Shown piece after piece: positions 43,436 to 54,164 of a DNA stretch of 64,000 nt. Positions within the stretch are counted from its first letter, which is position 1. Each line of letters starts with the position of its first letter. The notes under the pieces are model-generated. The model saw nothing but the letters and a program-made list of their open reading frames with translations, had not been told where the DNA came from and searched no databases. The stretch covers positions 62,001-126,000 of the forward strand of contig NZ_VLLL01000012.1 of assembly GCF_007994225.1 (NCBI RefSeq), in the 5' to 3' direction. This DNA is from Stackebrandtia albiflava (GTDB taxonomy: Bacteria > Actinomycetota > Actinomycetes > Mycobacteriales > Micromonosporaceae). The position numbers and the translations under genes were made by a program.

Positions 43436-43783
43436 TCAGCCGGCGCGGTGTCTGGGGATGGCGGGGGTCGAGGTGGTGAACACCGGTGTGATGGGGAGCA
43501 GGTCGTCCTCCTGCTCGGGGCCGTCCGGACCGTCGTGGGCGGCGTAGGCGCGGGAGCCGTTCAGCAGATCCTCGGCGATCTCCCAGGCGTCACACGGCCA
43601 GGTCCGGTGGCAGGTCTCGCATTCGAGGCCCAACAGGTCGTCGGGCAGGTGTTCGCGCCACGTCTGGGCGGCGAGCTGCCAGCCGATCGTCTCCTCGACG
43701 CCGGCGGGTGGTTCGTACGACGGCGGGTTCTGCCGGGTGTATGCGCTGTGCATGCGTGGTTGTTGTGTCCGTGTCAGCTGCAT
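43436..43783 (-). CDS. Small protein with Cys motif, unknown
   Basis: A 115-residue protein. The ATG at 43783 has GGAGGGTC ahead of it. A compact Cys-containing motif ECETCHRTWPCDAWE lies about residues 54-68, similar to short zinc or iron-binding segments in actinomycete hypothetical proteins. The rest is polar and Pro-rich. Function is unknown. Confidence 0.65.
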   Translation of the reverse strand: MQLTRTQQPRMHSAYTRQNPPSYEPPAGVEETIGWQLAAQTWREHLPDDLLGLECETCHRTWPCDAWEIAEDLLNGSRAYAAHDGPDGPEQEDDLLPITPVFTTSTPAIPRHRAG

Positions 43784-43910
43784 GGATATATGACCCTCCG
43801 TCCTAAGTAACGGCGTAGGGACCGGTTGGAAACGGTCACGGTCAGGTAACGATCTCACCTTCGTGGACCCCCGACTTGCACCTTCGGCATCATGACGTCA
43901 TACTGATGTC

Positions 43911-44084
43911 ATGACCTACATCAAAGAGACGTTCATCCGCGTCAGTGCGACGGTCCGCGAAGCCCGTGAGCGACGGGCGGCGGCACACCTCGACTCCTAC
44001 CGCCATGAACAGCGGCGCCAGGCCGACGCCTACCGTCACAGCCGGGCGGAGCTGTCCCGCAGCCTGATGGCCGTGCACCGGTGA
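43911..44084 (+). CDS. Possible small basic peptide
   Basis: A 57-codon frame starting at ATG encodes a charged helical peptide (MTYIKETFIRVSATVREARE onward) rich in Arg, His and Ala. No ribosome site is seen. The interrupted palindrome CATGACGTCAT-N3-GATGTCATG lies directly before it (43891-43913). It may be real or by chance. Confidence 0.35.
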   Translation: MTYIKETFIRVSATVREARERRAAAHLDSYRHEQRRQADAYRHSRAELSRSLMAVHR

Positions 44085-44194
44085 AGTCCCGCCCGGCCAC
44101 GCCCCGGCCGAGGGCAACGACGTCGCACTGACGTCATCGAGCCCACCGCCGTCAAGGCCCGGCGAACGGCGCGTGAATCAAGCACTATCGACGG

Positions 44195-44980
44195 GTGGGC
44201 TGGTGGTTTCAGGAACGCATCGTGGACACCGGCCGCCTGCCGTTGTTCTGCTTCTTCACCGCGATGGTGTGCGGCTTCGGATTCATCCGGCTGTCGGTGA
44301 GGCTGATCCGGGCGCAGGTGCGCTGGTGGCCCGGGAACATCACGCCCGGCGGACTGCACATCCACCACGTGGTGTTCGGCGTGGTGTTCCTGCTCGTCGG
44401 CGGCGTCGCCCAGATGGTGGTGCCCGACGAGCTGACCGCGGGGCGGGCCGCCGCGGCCGCCGTGTTCGGCGTCGGCGCGGCCCTCGTCCTCGACGAGTTC
44501 GCGCTCATCCTGCACCTGCGTGACGTGTACTGGACCGAGACCGGCCGTACGTCCATCGACGCGGTGTTCGTGGCGGTCGCGGTGACCGGCCTGCTGTTGC
44601 TGGGGCTGCGGCCCATCGGCATCGAGGACTTCGACCTCGCCGAGTCCGCCTACGCGCCGTCGCACCCCATCCTGTGGGGCCTGGCGTTCACCGTCCTGAA
44701 CCTCGCCCTGGCGGTCGTCACGCTGCTCAAGGGCAAGATCTGGACGGGCCTGCTCGGCCTGTTCCTGTGGCCGCTGATCTACATCGGTGCGATCCGGCTG
44801 GCCAGGCCGGGCTCGCCGTGGGCGCGCTGGCGTTACCGGCGGGGCCGGCGCGGGCAGCGCAAGCTGGCCCGGGCCGTCTGGCGTGAGGTGCGGATCCGCA
44901 GGCCGCTCATCAAGGCGAAGATCCGTCTCCAGGAACTCATCGCGGGCCGCCACAATCAGCGGACCGGTCTCCCGGACTGA
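44195..44980 (+). CDS. Multi-pass membrane protein with HIHH motif
   Basis: The 261-residue protein starts at a GTG. Its first helix is about 17-35, then GGLHIHHVVFGVVFLLVGG (residues 52-70), further helices, and a very basic C-terminus (WARWRYRRGRRGQRKLARAV). The HIHH cluster beside a membrane helix suggests metal binding, but no enzyme is named. Similar proteins occur in other actinomycetes from memory. Confidence 0.78.
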   Translation: MGWWFQERIVDTGRLPLFCFFTAMVCGFGFIRLSVRLIRAQVRWWPGNITPGGLHIHHVVFGVVFLLVGGVAQMVVPDELTAGRAAAAAVFGVGAALVLDEFALILHLRDVYWTETGRTSIDAVFVAVAVTGLLLLGLRPIGIEDFDLAESAYAPSHPILWGLAFTVLNLALAVVTLLKGKIWTGLLGLFLWPLIYIGAIRLARPGSPWARWRYRRGRRGQRKLARAVWREVRIRRPLIKAKIRLQELIAGRHNQRTGLPD

Positions 44981-44991
44981 AGGGGTCGGCC

Positions 44992-45005
44992 TGGAAGCGC
45001 TCCCA
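44992..45005. promoter_or_regulatory. CebR-like operator, upstream site
   Basis: TGGAAGCGCTCCCA is one base from the CebR consensus TGGGAGCGCTCCCA. It sits 12 bp past the end of the membrane protein gene and about 160 bp before the main operator. Confidence 0.75.
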
Positions 45006-45134
45006 GCATCGGCGACGGGTCGCGTTCGACCGATTACGACGAGGCGGTTACCGGAGTCGTCCGATACCACCCGTTACATCCACATTTGTCAATTCGCGCA
45101 GGTTACGGATTCATAACCGTTGCCGACATCGGCA

Positions 45135-45179
45135 TTGACCGTGGGCGTGACGCGGGTTACGTTACTGGGAGCGCTCCCA
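45135..45179 (+). promoter_or_regulatory. ABC-importer promoter with CebR operator at the start site
   Basis: TTGACC (45135-45140), a 17-bp spacer and TACGTT (45158-45163) form a clear -35/-10 pair. The perfect CebR palindrome TGGGAGCGCTCCCA (45166-45179) overlaps the predicted transcription start, so repressor binding would block initiation. A leader of about 120 nt precedes the first gene. Confidence 0.8.
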
Positions 45180-45297
45180 TACATCGGTGAACGCCGATGC
45201 GGCGGGGACGGCCCCACCGTCCCCGCCTCCCCGGGACCGAACGCCCCCACCCACCCGGCCACCGGCGCACCTGGCCAGACCCGAAGAGAGACGAGCA

Positions 45298-46620
45298 ATG
45301 ACACTCATCCGACGTCGCGGCACGAGCGCCGCGCTGGCCGCCGCCGCGGTCGCCACCATGGCGCTCACCGCGTGCGGCAACTCCGATGACGGCCTCGACG
45401 CCGACGGCAACATCGTGCTGACCGTGCAGGTCTTCGGCGGTGCCGGATTCGGATACGAGGACCTGATCGCGCAGTACGAGAAGGACAACCCCGGCATCAA
45501 GGTCGACTACCAGATCGTCACCGACGACTACGACAACGAGTTCCGCCCCAACCTCATCCAGCAGCTCGACGCCGGTGACGGCGCCGGCGACGTGGTGGGT
45601 ATCGAGGAGCAGGGCGTCGGCCAGATGATGGCCATGTCGGAGTACTGGGTGGACCTGGCCGAGTACGGGCTCGACTCCCGCAAGTCGGACTACACCGACT
45701 GGAAGTGGGAACTCGGGCACACCCCCGAGGGCAAGCTCGCCGCCCTCGGCACCGACGTCGGGGGCATGGCGATGTGCTACCGCACCGACCTGTTCGAGGC
45801 GGCGGGCCTGCCCACCGACCGCGAAGAGGTCAGCGCGCTGTGGCCCGACTGGGACGGCTTCACCGAGGTCGCCGAGGAGTTCGTCGCCTCCGGTGTCGAC
45901 GCCGCCTTCGTCGACAGCCCCAACCAGCTCTACAACATCCGCATGGTCCAGGAGGCCGGCGCCGGAGACGGCATCAGCTACTTCGACCGTGAGGGCGAAT
46001 ACGCGCTGGCGGAGAGCCCCGCCGTGCGCACGGCGTTCGACTACGTCGCCGAACTGTCCGAGAAGGGCGCCGTCGGCCAGTTCCAGAACTGGTCCGACGA
46101 GTGGAAGCAGGCCATGCAGGCCGGTGGCTTCGCCACCATGGGCTGCCCCGCGTGGATGCTCGGCGTCATCGCCGACACCTCCGGTGACGAGAACGCTGGC
46201 AACTGGGACGTCGCGACGGTGCCCGGTGGCAGCGGCAACTGGGGCGGCTCCTGGCTCGGTGTGCCGACGCAGAGCAAGCACCCCGAGGAGGCCGCCGCGC
46301 TGGCCAGTTACCTGACCAGCCCCGAGGCACAGGTCGCCGCGTTCGAGGCGGTCAGCAACTTCCCGAGTTCGCCCGAGGCCCAGGCCGAGCCGACGGTGGC
46401 CGACATGACCAACCCGTACTTCAACGACGCGCCGTCCGGCCGGATCTTCGCCGAGTCGGTCGCCGGGTTCCAACCGGTGTTCTACGGCGAGTTGCACTCC
46501 GCCGTGCGCGCCGCCGTCGAGGACGTGCTGTTCGGGATGGTGGAGGGCTCCACCGATCCCGACGAGGCGTGGGACTCCTTCGTGGCCGCCGGCCAGGAGG
46601 TCGTCGACACCAGCATGTGA
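45298..46620 (+). CDS. cebE: ABC sugar importer, solute-binding lipoprotein (CebE-like)
   Basis: A 440-residue lipoprotein with a signal (LIRRRGTSAALAAAAVATMA) and lipobox LTAC at about 22-25. The mature protein has the cluster-B sugar-binding pattern: LTVQVFGGAGFGYEDLIAQY, DVVGIEEQGVGQMMAM and SWLGVPTQSKHPEEAAAL. CebR sites around the promoter and the adjoining beta-glucosidase point to cellobiose or longer cello-oligosaccharides. The ATPase (MsiK type) is not encoded here. Confidence 0.9.
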   Translation: MTLIRRRGTSAALAAAAVATMALTACGNSDDGLDADGNIVLTVQVFGGAGFGYEDLIAQYEKDNPGIKVDYQIVTDDYDNEFRPNLIQQLDAGDGAGDVVGIEEQGVGQMMAMSEYWVDLAEYGLDSRKSDYTDWKWELGHTPEGKLAALGTDVGGMAMCYRTDLFEAAGLPTDREEVSALWPDWDGFTEVAEEFVASGVDAAFVDSPNQLYNIRMVQEAGAGDGISYFDREGEYALAESPAVRTAFDYVAELSEKGAVGQFQNWSDEWKQAMQAGGFATMGCPAWMLGVIADTSGDENAGNWDVATVPGGSGNWGGSWLGVPTQSKHPEEAAALASYLTSPEAQVAAFEAVSNFPSSPEAQAEPTVADMTNPYFNDAPSGRIFAESVAGFQPVFYGELHSAVRAAVEDVLFGMVEGSTDPDEAWDSFVAAGQEVVDTSM

Positions 46621-46707
46621 CCCCGTACGGACCGGTGGCCGGTCATGTCCTCCGACATGGCCGGCCACCGGGGCGCCCGACCCCGTTCGACTCGCAAAGG
46701 ACCTCAC

Positions 46708-47637
46708 ATGACGCCCAAGGCCGCGCACGGCGCGAACCGGCGACCGGGAATCCGGGCGCGGTTCGACCTCAAGGCCATGCCGTACCTGTTGATATCCCCG
46801 TACTTCCTGCTGTTCGCCGTCTTCGGGCTGTTCCCGCTCGGGTTCACGTTGTGGGTGTCGCTGCACAGTTGGCGGCTCGCCGGCGACAAGGAGTTCATCG
46901 GCTTCGACAACTACGGCTTCCTGCTGACCAACGCCGGGTTCTGGAACGCCACCGGGAACACCCTCGGCATGTTCGTGATGGCGACGATCCCGCAACTGGT
47001 GCTGGCGATCCTGCTGGCAAACGCCCTGAACAAGCGGATGCGCGGCCGGCTGCTGTACCGGATGGGCATCCTGCTGCCGATGGTGACGTCGGTCGTGGCG
47101 GTGGCCATCGTCTTCAGTCAACTGTTCAGCCCGCAGTACGGGATGGTGAACTGGCTGCTGGAGACCGTCGGACTCGACCCGGTCCAGTGGCAGTCGGAGA
47201 AGCTGCCGTCGTGGCTGGCGATCTCGGCGATGGTGGACTGGCGCTGGACCGGTTACAACGCGATCATCTTCCTGGCCGCCATGCAGACCATCCCGCGCGA
47301 CCTGTACGAGGCCGCCGCGATCGACGGCGCCTCGCCGCGCAGGCAGTTCTGGCAGATCACGGTGCCCCAGTTGCGGCCGGTCATCATCTTCGTGGTCTTC
47401 ATATCCACGATGGGCGGGATGATGCTGTTCGCCGAGCCGCTGATGTTCGGTTCCGGCCGGTACGACGGCGGCGCCGCCGGGCAGTTCCAGACGATCGGCC
47501 TCTACATCATCCAGGCGTTCCGGGAACGCAACAACTACGGCCTGGCCGCCGCGGCGGCGTGGCTGTTGTTCATGTTCATCCTGATCGTCGCGGCGGTCAA
47601 CTACCTGTTCACCAACCGGATTCGAGGTGACCGATGA
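46708..47637 (+). CDS. cebF: ABC sugar importer, permease 1
   Basis: A 309-residue inner-membrane permease with about six helices and the EAA loop that contacts the ATPase (LYEAAAIDGASPRRQFWQIT). The ATG at 46708 follows AAAGGA. It overlaps the next permease gene by ATGA at 47634-47637. The CebF label rests on context and operator. Confidence 0.88.
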   Translation: MTPKAAHGANRRPGIRARFDLKAMPYLLISPYFLLFAVFGLFPLGFTLWVSLHSWRLAGDKEFIGFDNYGFLLTNAGFWNATGNTLGMFVMATIPQLVLAILLANALNKRMRGRLLYRMGILLPMVTSVVAVAIVFSQLFSPQYGMVNWLLETVGLDPVQWQSEKLPSWLAISAMVDWRWTGYNAIIFLAAMQTIPRDLYEAAAIDGASPRRQFWQITVPQLRPVIIFVVFISTMGGMMLFAEPLMFGSGRYDGGAAGQFQTIGLYIIQAFRERNNYGLAAAAAWLLFMFILIVAAVNYLFTNRIRGDR

Positions 47638-48494
47638 CGCGGGCCGGATCGCGTGGCGGTGTGCGGCTGTGGGACGCCACCGTACTGACGCGGGTGACGC
47701 TGGGCTTCGCCCTGCTGCTGTCGGTGTGGCCGCTGTACTGGATGGTGGTGATCGCGTCGCGGACCGTCTCCGACGCCACGGCCGTTCCGCCGCCGCTGCT
47801 GCCGGGCGGCAACCTGGGTGAGAACATCTCGCGGGCGCTGGCCGACGACTCGGCGCATCTGCTCGTCGGGTTGGGGAACTCGTTCGTCGTGGCGGGTTCG
47901 GTGACGGTGGCGGTCGTGCTGATCTCCACGATGGCGGGCTTCGCGTTCGCCAAGCTGCGGTTTCGCGGCAGGACGGTGCTGCTGGTGTCGGTACTGTTGA
48001 CGATGATGGTGCCGTTGCAGCACGTCGGTGTGGTGCCGCTGTACATCATGATGATCGAGTTGGACTGGACCAACACCATGCAGGCGGTGATCCTGCCGTT
48101 CCTGGTGAACGGTTTCGGGATCTTCCTGATGCGGCAGTACACGTTGCAGGCGGTGCCGGACGAGTTGGTGGAGGCGGCGCGGATGGACGGCGCGTCCACG
48201 TGGACGGTCTACTGGCGGGTGGTGCTGCCGGCGGTGCGGCCCGGTATGGCGGTGTTGGCGTTGTTGACGTTCATGCAGAACTGGAACGAGTTCCTGTGGC
48301 CGTTGATCATCCTGCGGCCGGACAATCCGACGATCCAGGTGGCGATCCGGGGCCTGTCCGACACCAACTACGGTTCCGACTACTCAATGATCTTCACCGG
48401 GACACTACTGTCCATTGTGCCCCTGGTGATAATCTTCATCGCATTCGGCCGCCAGATCGTGGGCGGGCTCATGGAAGGCGCGGTTAAGTCATGA
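47634..48494 (+). CDS. cebG: ABC sugar importer, permease 2
   Basis: A 286-residue permease with about six helices and an EAA loop (LVEAARMDGASTWTVYWRVV). The stop overlaps the start of the beta-glucosidase gene by ATGA (48491-48494), so the four genes are tightly coupled. CebG by context. Confidence 0.88.
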   Translation: MTRAGSRGGVRLWDATVLTRVTLGFALLLSVWPLYWMVVIASRTVSDATAVPPPLLPGGNLGENISRALADDSAHLLVGLGNSFVVAGSVTVAVVLISTMAGFAFAKLRFRGRTVLLVSVLLTMMVPLQHVGVVPLYIMMIELDWTNTMQAVILPFLVNGFGIFLMRQYTLQAVPDELVEAARMDGASTWTVYWRVVLPAVRPGMAVLALLTFMQNWNEFLWPLIILRPDNPTIQVAIRGLSDTNYGSDYSMIFTGTLLSIVPLVIIFIAFGRQIVGGLMEGAVKS

Positions 48495-49906
48495 CTGGAT
48501 CGACACGCACGAACCTCCGAGTGGGAGCGTTCCCGGCCGACTTCGCCTGGGGGGCGGCGACATCCGCCTACCAGATCGAGGGCGCCGCCGACGAGGGCGG
48601 CAGGGGCAGGTCGATCTGGGACACCTTCGCCCACACGCCAGGCAGGGTGGTCGACGGCGGTACGGGCGACGTCGCGGTCGACTCCTACCACCGGTACCCG
48701 GAGGACGTCGAGGTCATGAAGCGGCTCGGCCTGACCGACTACCGGTTCTCGGTGTCGTGGCCGCGCATCCAGCCCGACGGCGACACGAAACTCAACAACG
48801 CGGGACTCGACTACTACCGGCGGCTCGTGGACACCCTGCGCGACGCCGGCATCACCCCCTGGATCACGCTGTACCACTGGGACCTGCCGCAGGCCCTGGA
48901 GGACGCCGGAGGCTGGCCGCACCGCGACACCGCCCACCGGTTCGCCGACTTCGCGCAGGTCGTCCACGACGCGCTCGGCGACCGGGTCCAGGAGTGGATC
49001 ACCGTGAACGAGCCGTGGTGCGCCGCGTTCCTCGGCTACGCGTCCGGGGAACACGCGCCCGGACGTCGCGACCCGGCCGCCTCGGTGGCCGCGGCACACC
49101 ACCTCATGCTCGGTCACGGCCTGGCCGTCCGGGCGATGCGGGCGCAACGGTCCGACAGCAGGATCGGTGTGGGCCTGAACTTCTACCCCGTGCACCAGGC
49201 GGGCGACTCCGAGGCCGACGCCGACGCGGTCCGCCGGATCGACGGCATGCAGAACCGGTTCTTCACCGACGCGGTACTGCGCGGCGAGTACCCGGCCGAC
49301 GTGCTCGACGACCTGTCGGCCGTCGCCGACCTGTCGGTGATCCGGCCCGGCGACCTCGACGTCATCGGAAGCCCCGTGGACACCCTCTGCGTCAACTACT
49401 ACAGCCGGTTCACCGTGACCGCCGCCGGTTCCGGCAGCACCTCGGCGTCGGCGGCGCCCACCGACGTCGACTCGGCGTGGCCTGGCAACTCCCACATCGG
49501 CTTCGTGGGGAGCGGACTCCCCGTCACCGGCATGAACTGGGAGATCGACCCGGGCGGACTGCGGGACATCCTGGTGCGGCTGTCGCGGGACTACCCGGGT
49601 GTCCCGCTCGTGGTGACCGAGAACGGCTCGGCCTTCGACGACGTCGTCTCCGAGGACGGCGCGGTGCACGACCCGGAACGGCTCGCCTACCTGCGCGACC
49701 ACCTGGCGGCCTGTCAGGAGGCCGTCGAGGCGGACGTACCGCTGCGCGGCTACTTCACGTGGTCGCTGCTGGACAACTTCGAGTGGGCCTGGGGTTACAC
49801 GAAGCGGTTCGGGATCGTCCACGTCGACTACGACACGCAGCGCCGCACCGTCAAGGACAGCGGACGCTGGTACGCCGACTTCGTGTCCGGCCGGCTCGAC
49901 GGCTGA
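48491..49906 (+). CDS. bglC: Family GH1 beta-glucosidase
   Basis: A 471-residue enzyme. FAWGAATSAYQIEGA and the general acid/base in TVNEPW (NEP) and nucleophile in VTENGSAF (TENG) mark GH1. It cleaves cellobiose or cello-oligosaccharides inside the cell into glucose. No signal peptide. A near-operator sequence TGGGAGCGTTCCCG lies at 48522-48535, within codons 11-15. Confidence 0.95.
   Translation: MTGSTRTNLRVGAFPADFAWGAATSAYQIEGAADEGGRGRSIWDTFAHTPGRVVDGGTGDVAVDSYHRYPEDVEVMKRLGLTDYRFSVSWPRIQPDGDTKLNNAGLDYYRRLVDTLRDAGITPWITLYHWDLPQALEDAGGWPHRDTAHRFADFAQVVHDALGDRVQEWITVNEPWCAAFLGYASGEHAPGRRDPAASVAAAHHLMLGHGLAVRAMRAQRSDSRIGVGLNFYPVHQAGDSEADADAVRRIDGMQNRFFTDAVLRGEYPADVLDDLSAVADLSVIRPGDLDVIGSPVDTLCVNYYSRFTVTAAGSGSTSASAAPTDVDSAWPGNSHIGFVGSGLPVTGMNWEIDPGGLRDILVRLSRDYPGVPLVVTENGSAFDDVVSEDGAVHDPERLAYLRDHLAACQEAVEADVPLRGYFTWSLLDNFEWAWGYTKRFGIVHVDYDTQRRTVKDSGRWYADFVSGRLDG
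48522..48535. promoter_or_regulatory. CebR-like site inside bglC
   Basis: TGGGAGCGTTCCCG differs from TGGGAGCGCTCCCA at two positions. It lies about 30 bp into the coding region and could act as a secondary repressor site or roadblock. Confidence 0.5.
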
Positions 49907-50002
49907 CGGCCGGGACGTCACGCGGTCGCCCGGGTTACGTAGGCTCGGACCACCGTGGTGTGCCGTCCGGCGCGCCGCGGTGGTTCGAGAGGTATCTGAG
50001 GT

Positions 50003-51019
50003 ATGGAATCGTCCGCCGCGCCGACGCTCGACATGGTCGCGGCCCGTGCCGGAGTCGGTCGTGGCACCGTCTCCCGGGTCATCAACGGGTCCTCCCAGGT
50101 GAGCCAGCGTGCCCGGGAGGCCGTCAACCGCGCGATCGCGGAACTCGGCTACGTCCCCAACCAGGCCGCCCGCACCCTGGTCACCCGCCGCACCGACACG
50201 GTGGCGCTGGTGATCTCGGAGTCGGCGGACCGCCTGTGGGGTGAGCCGTACTTCGCCGGGGTCATCCGGGGAATCTCCAAGCAGTTGGACGAGGCGGGGC
50301 TGCGCCTGATGCTGACCATGGCGTCGTCCCGGCAGGAACGGGAGCGGCTGGAACCGTACCTGCTGGGCAAGCACGTCGACGGCGCCCTGTTGATCTCGCT
50401 GCACGGTGACGATCCGATGCCCGCCCACCTGCGGGACTCCGGCCTGCCGATCGTGCTGTGCGGGGCGCCGGTCACCGGGCTGGAGGTCCCGTACGTCGAC
50501 AGCGACAACCGGGGTGGTGCGCGGGAGGCGGTGCGGTACCTGGTGGCACAGGGCAGGACCCGGATCGCCACGATCACCGGGCCGCAGGACATGTCGGTGG
50601 GGCGGGACCGGCTCGCCGGTTACCGTGAGACGCTGCGCACCGCCGGTATCGCCGAGGACCCCGCGTTGATCGTCGCCGGTGACTTCTCGGAGGCGAGCGG
50701 CCTGGCCGCGACCCGGGAACTGCTCGACGCCGTCCCGGACGTGGACGCGGTGTTCGCGGCCTCCGATCCGATGGCGTTCGGCGCGATCCGGGCGTTGCGG
50801 GAACGTGACCGCCGGGTCCCGGAGGACGTCGCGGTGATCGGTTTCGACGACTCGACGATGGCCGGGCACATGGTTCCGGCGTTGACGACGGTGCATCAGC
50901 CGGTGGAGGCGATGGGCCGTGAGATGGCGCGGCTGCTGGTGGCGGCGATCCGGGGCGGACCGCCCGACCCGCCGACGACGATCCTGCCGACGCGACTGGT
51001 GGTCCGCGCCTCGGCGTGA
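50003..51019 (+). CDS. cebR: LacI-family repressor (CebR-like)
   Basis: A 338-residue regulator: an N-terminal LacI helix-turn-helix (LDMVAARAGVGRGTVSRVIN), a hinge helix (PNQAARTLVTRRTDTVALVI), and a periplasmic-binding-protein-like ligand domain (about 60-335) ending TILPTRLVVRASA. It follows bglC by 96 bp on the same strand. The operators of the importer operon match the CebR palindrome, so cello-oligosaccharide control is likely; no operator lies before this gene. Confidence 0.9.
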   Translation: MESSAAPTLDMVAARAGVGRGTVSRVINGSSQVSQRAREAVNRAIAELGYVPNQAARTLVTRRTDTVALVISESADRLWGEPYFAGVIRGISKQLDEAGLRLMLTMASSRQERERLEPYLLGKHVDGALLISLHGDDPMPAHLRDSGLPIVLCGAPVTGLEVPYVDSDNRGGAREAVRYLVAQGRTRIATITGPQDMSVGRDRLAGYRETLRTAGIAEDPALIVAGDFSEASGLAATRELLDAVPDVDAVFAASDPMAFGAIRALRERDRRVPEDVAVIGFDDSTMAGHMVPALTTVHQPVEAMGREMARLLVAAIRGGPPDPPTTILPTRLVVRASA

Positions 51020-51036
51020 CCTCGTCCTCCCCACTT

Positions 51037-51142
51037 CGCCTTGGGTGGGCTGGGGCCCATCGACGTGCCTCGAATAAACCCGGATGTCCGGATTCCGGCG
51101 GGCCTCCAACCACCCAAGGCGGGCCTACGCCCACCCAAGGCG
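51037..51142. repeat. 21-bp tandem repeat with inverted partner
   Basis: Three copies of a 21-bp unit (GGCGGGCCTnCnnCCACCCAA) lie at 51097-51159, followed by a partial fourth to about 51166. An inverted copy (CGCCTTGGGTGGGC, 51037-51050) matches the complement of 51129-51142 over 14 bp. It fills the gap between the cebR-like and etfD-like genes, and may fold into a large hairpin that ends the cebR transcript. Confidence 0.6.
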
Positions 51143-51298
51143 GGCTTCCGACCACCCGAGGCGGGTATGGGGGAGGCTGTGAAGCGTGGCGCAGAGCGGT
51201 CCACGTGATGCCGATGCGTCGTAGGGTGATACAGGCTCACCGTCGGCCCGCTAAGCTACCGGTGAGTAATATCGGTCGGCCGAGCGAAGGAGTGCCGG

Positions 51299-53485
<2,187 letters not shown>

Positions 53486-53597
53486 CCCGCCCCGTGCGGG
53501 GCCGGCCGGCCCCGCACCGTCCGAAGTCGCCCCTGACCGGCCCGCACCACGCCGAAGCCCGCGTCCGGCTCGGCGAGGGCCGACGAGAGGATCCACC

Positions 53598-54164
53598 GTG
53601 CGTTCGCTCGTGTACTTCGTCGGCGTGACCGCCGACGGCTTCATCGCCGCCCCCGACGGCTCACTCGACCACTTCGCGGTGACCCCGGAGTTGGTGGAGT
53701 TCGTGACCACCGAGTACCCGGAGACGCTGCCGGCCCCCGCCCGGGAGGCGATGGGCGTCGCGGACGCCCCCAACCGCCACTTCGACACGGTCATCATGGG
53801 CCACACCACGTACCGGCTCGGTGTGGAACAGGGCGTCACGAGCCCGTACCCGCACCTGCGGCAGTACGTCGCGACGTCCCGGGCGGGCGTCGGGGACCCG
53901 GCCGTCACCGTGGTGGCCGACCCGGTCGCGGCGGTGAGGCGGTGGAAGTCGGAACCGGGCGGCGACATCTGGCTCGCCGGCGGCGGCACACTCGCGGCGG
54001 CGCTCGTCTCCGAGATCGACCGGCTGGTGTTCAAGGTGTACCCGGTCGTCGCGGGCACGGGCGTGCCGGTGTTCGGCGGCGGTTTCACGCCCCGGCACCT
54101 GACATCGACCGGCACCGAGCGGCTCGCCGGCGGCCACCTGATCCAGGAGTACTCGCTCACGTGA
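53598..54164 (+). CDS. Dihydrofolate-reductase-like (RibD C-terminal) protein
   Basis: A 188-residue reductase of the RibD-C/DHFR-like family. The GTG start gives VRSLVYFVGVTADGFIAAPD, and the active-site region is SLDHFAVTPEL; the NADPH strand is WLAGGGTLAAALVSEIDRLV. It shares a GTGA overlap with the next acetyltransferase gene (54161-54164). The substrate is unknown. Confidence 0.85.
   Translation: MRSLVYFVGVTADGFIAAPDGSLDHFAVTPELVEFVTTEYPETLPAPAREAMGVADAPNRHFDTVIMGHTTYRLGVEQGVTSPYPHLRQYVATSRAGVGDPAVTVVADPVAAVRRWKSEPGGDIWLAGGGTLAAALVSEIDRLVFKVYPVVAGTGVPVFGGGFTPRHLTSTGTERLAGGHLIQEYSLT

Noticed and set aside
43890-44117. 75-codon minus-strand frame at 43890
   Set aside because: No ribosome site and it opposes the better small plus-strand frame; composition is random.
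45157-47121. 654-codon minus-strand frame over the ABC-importer genes
   Set aside because: Antisense shadow of the binding-protein and first permease genes; His/Gly/Asp/Val-rich composition and no start signal.
48380-51109. 909-codon minus-strand frame opposite bglC and the LacI gene
   Set aside because: Shadow of two genes with clear family motifs; no protein-like features.
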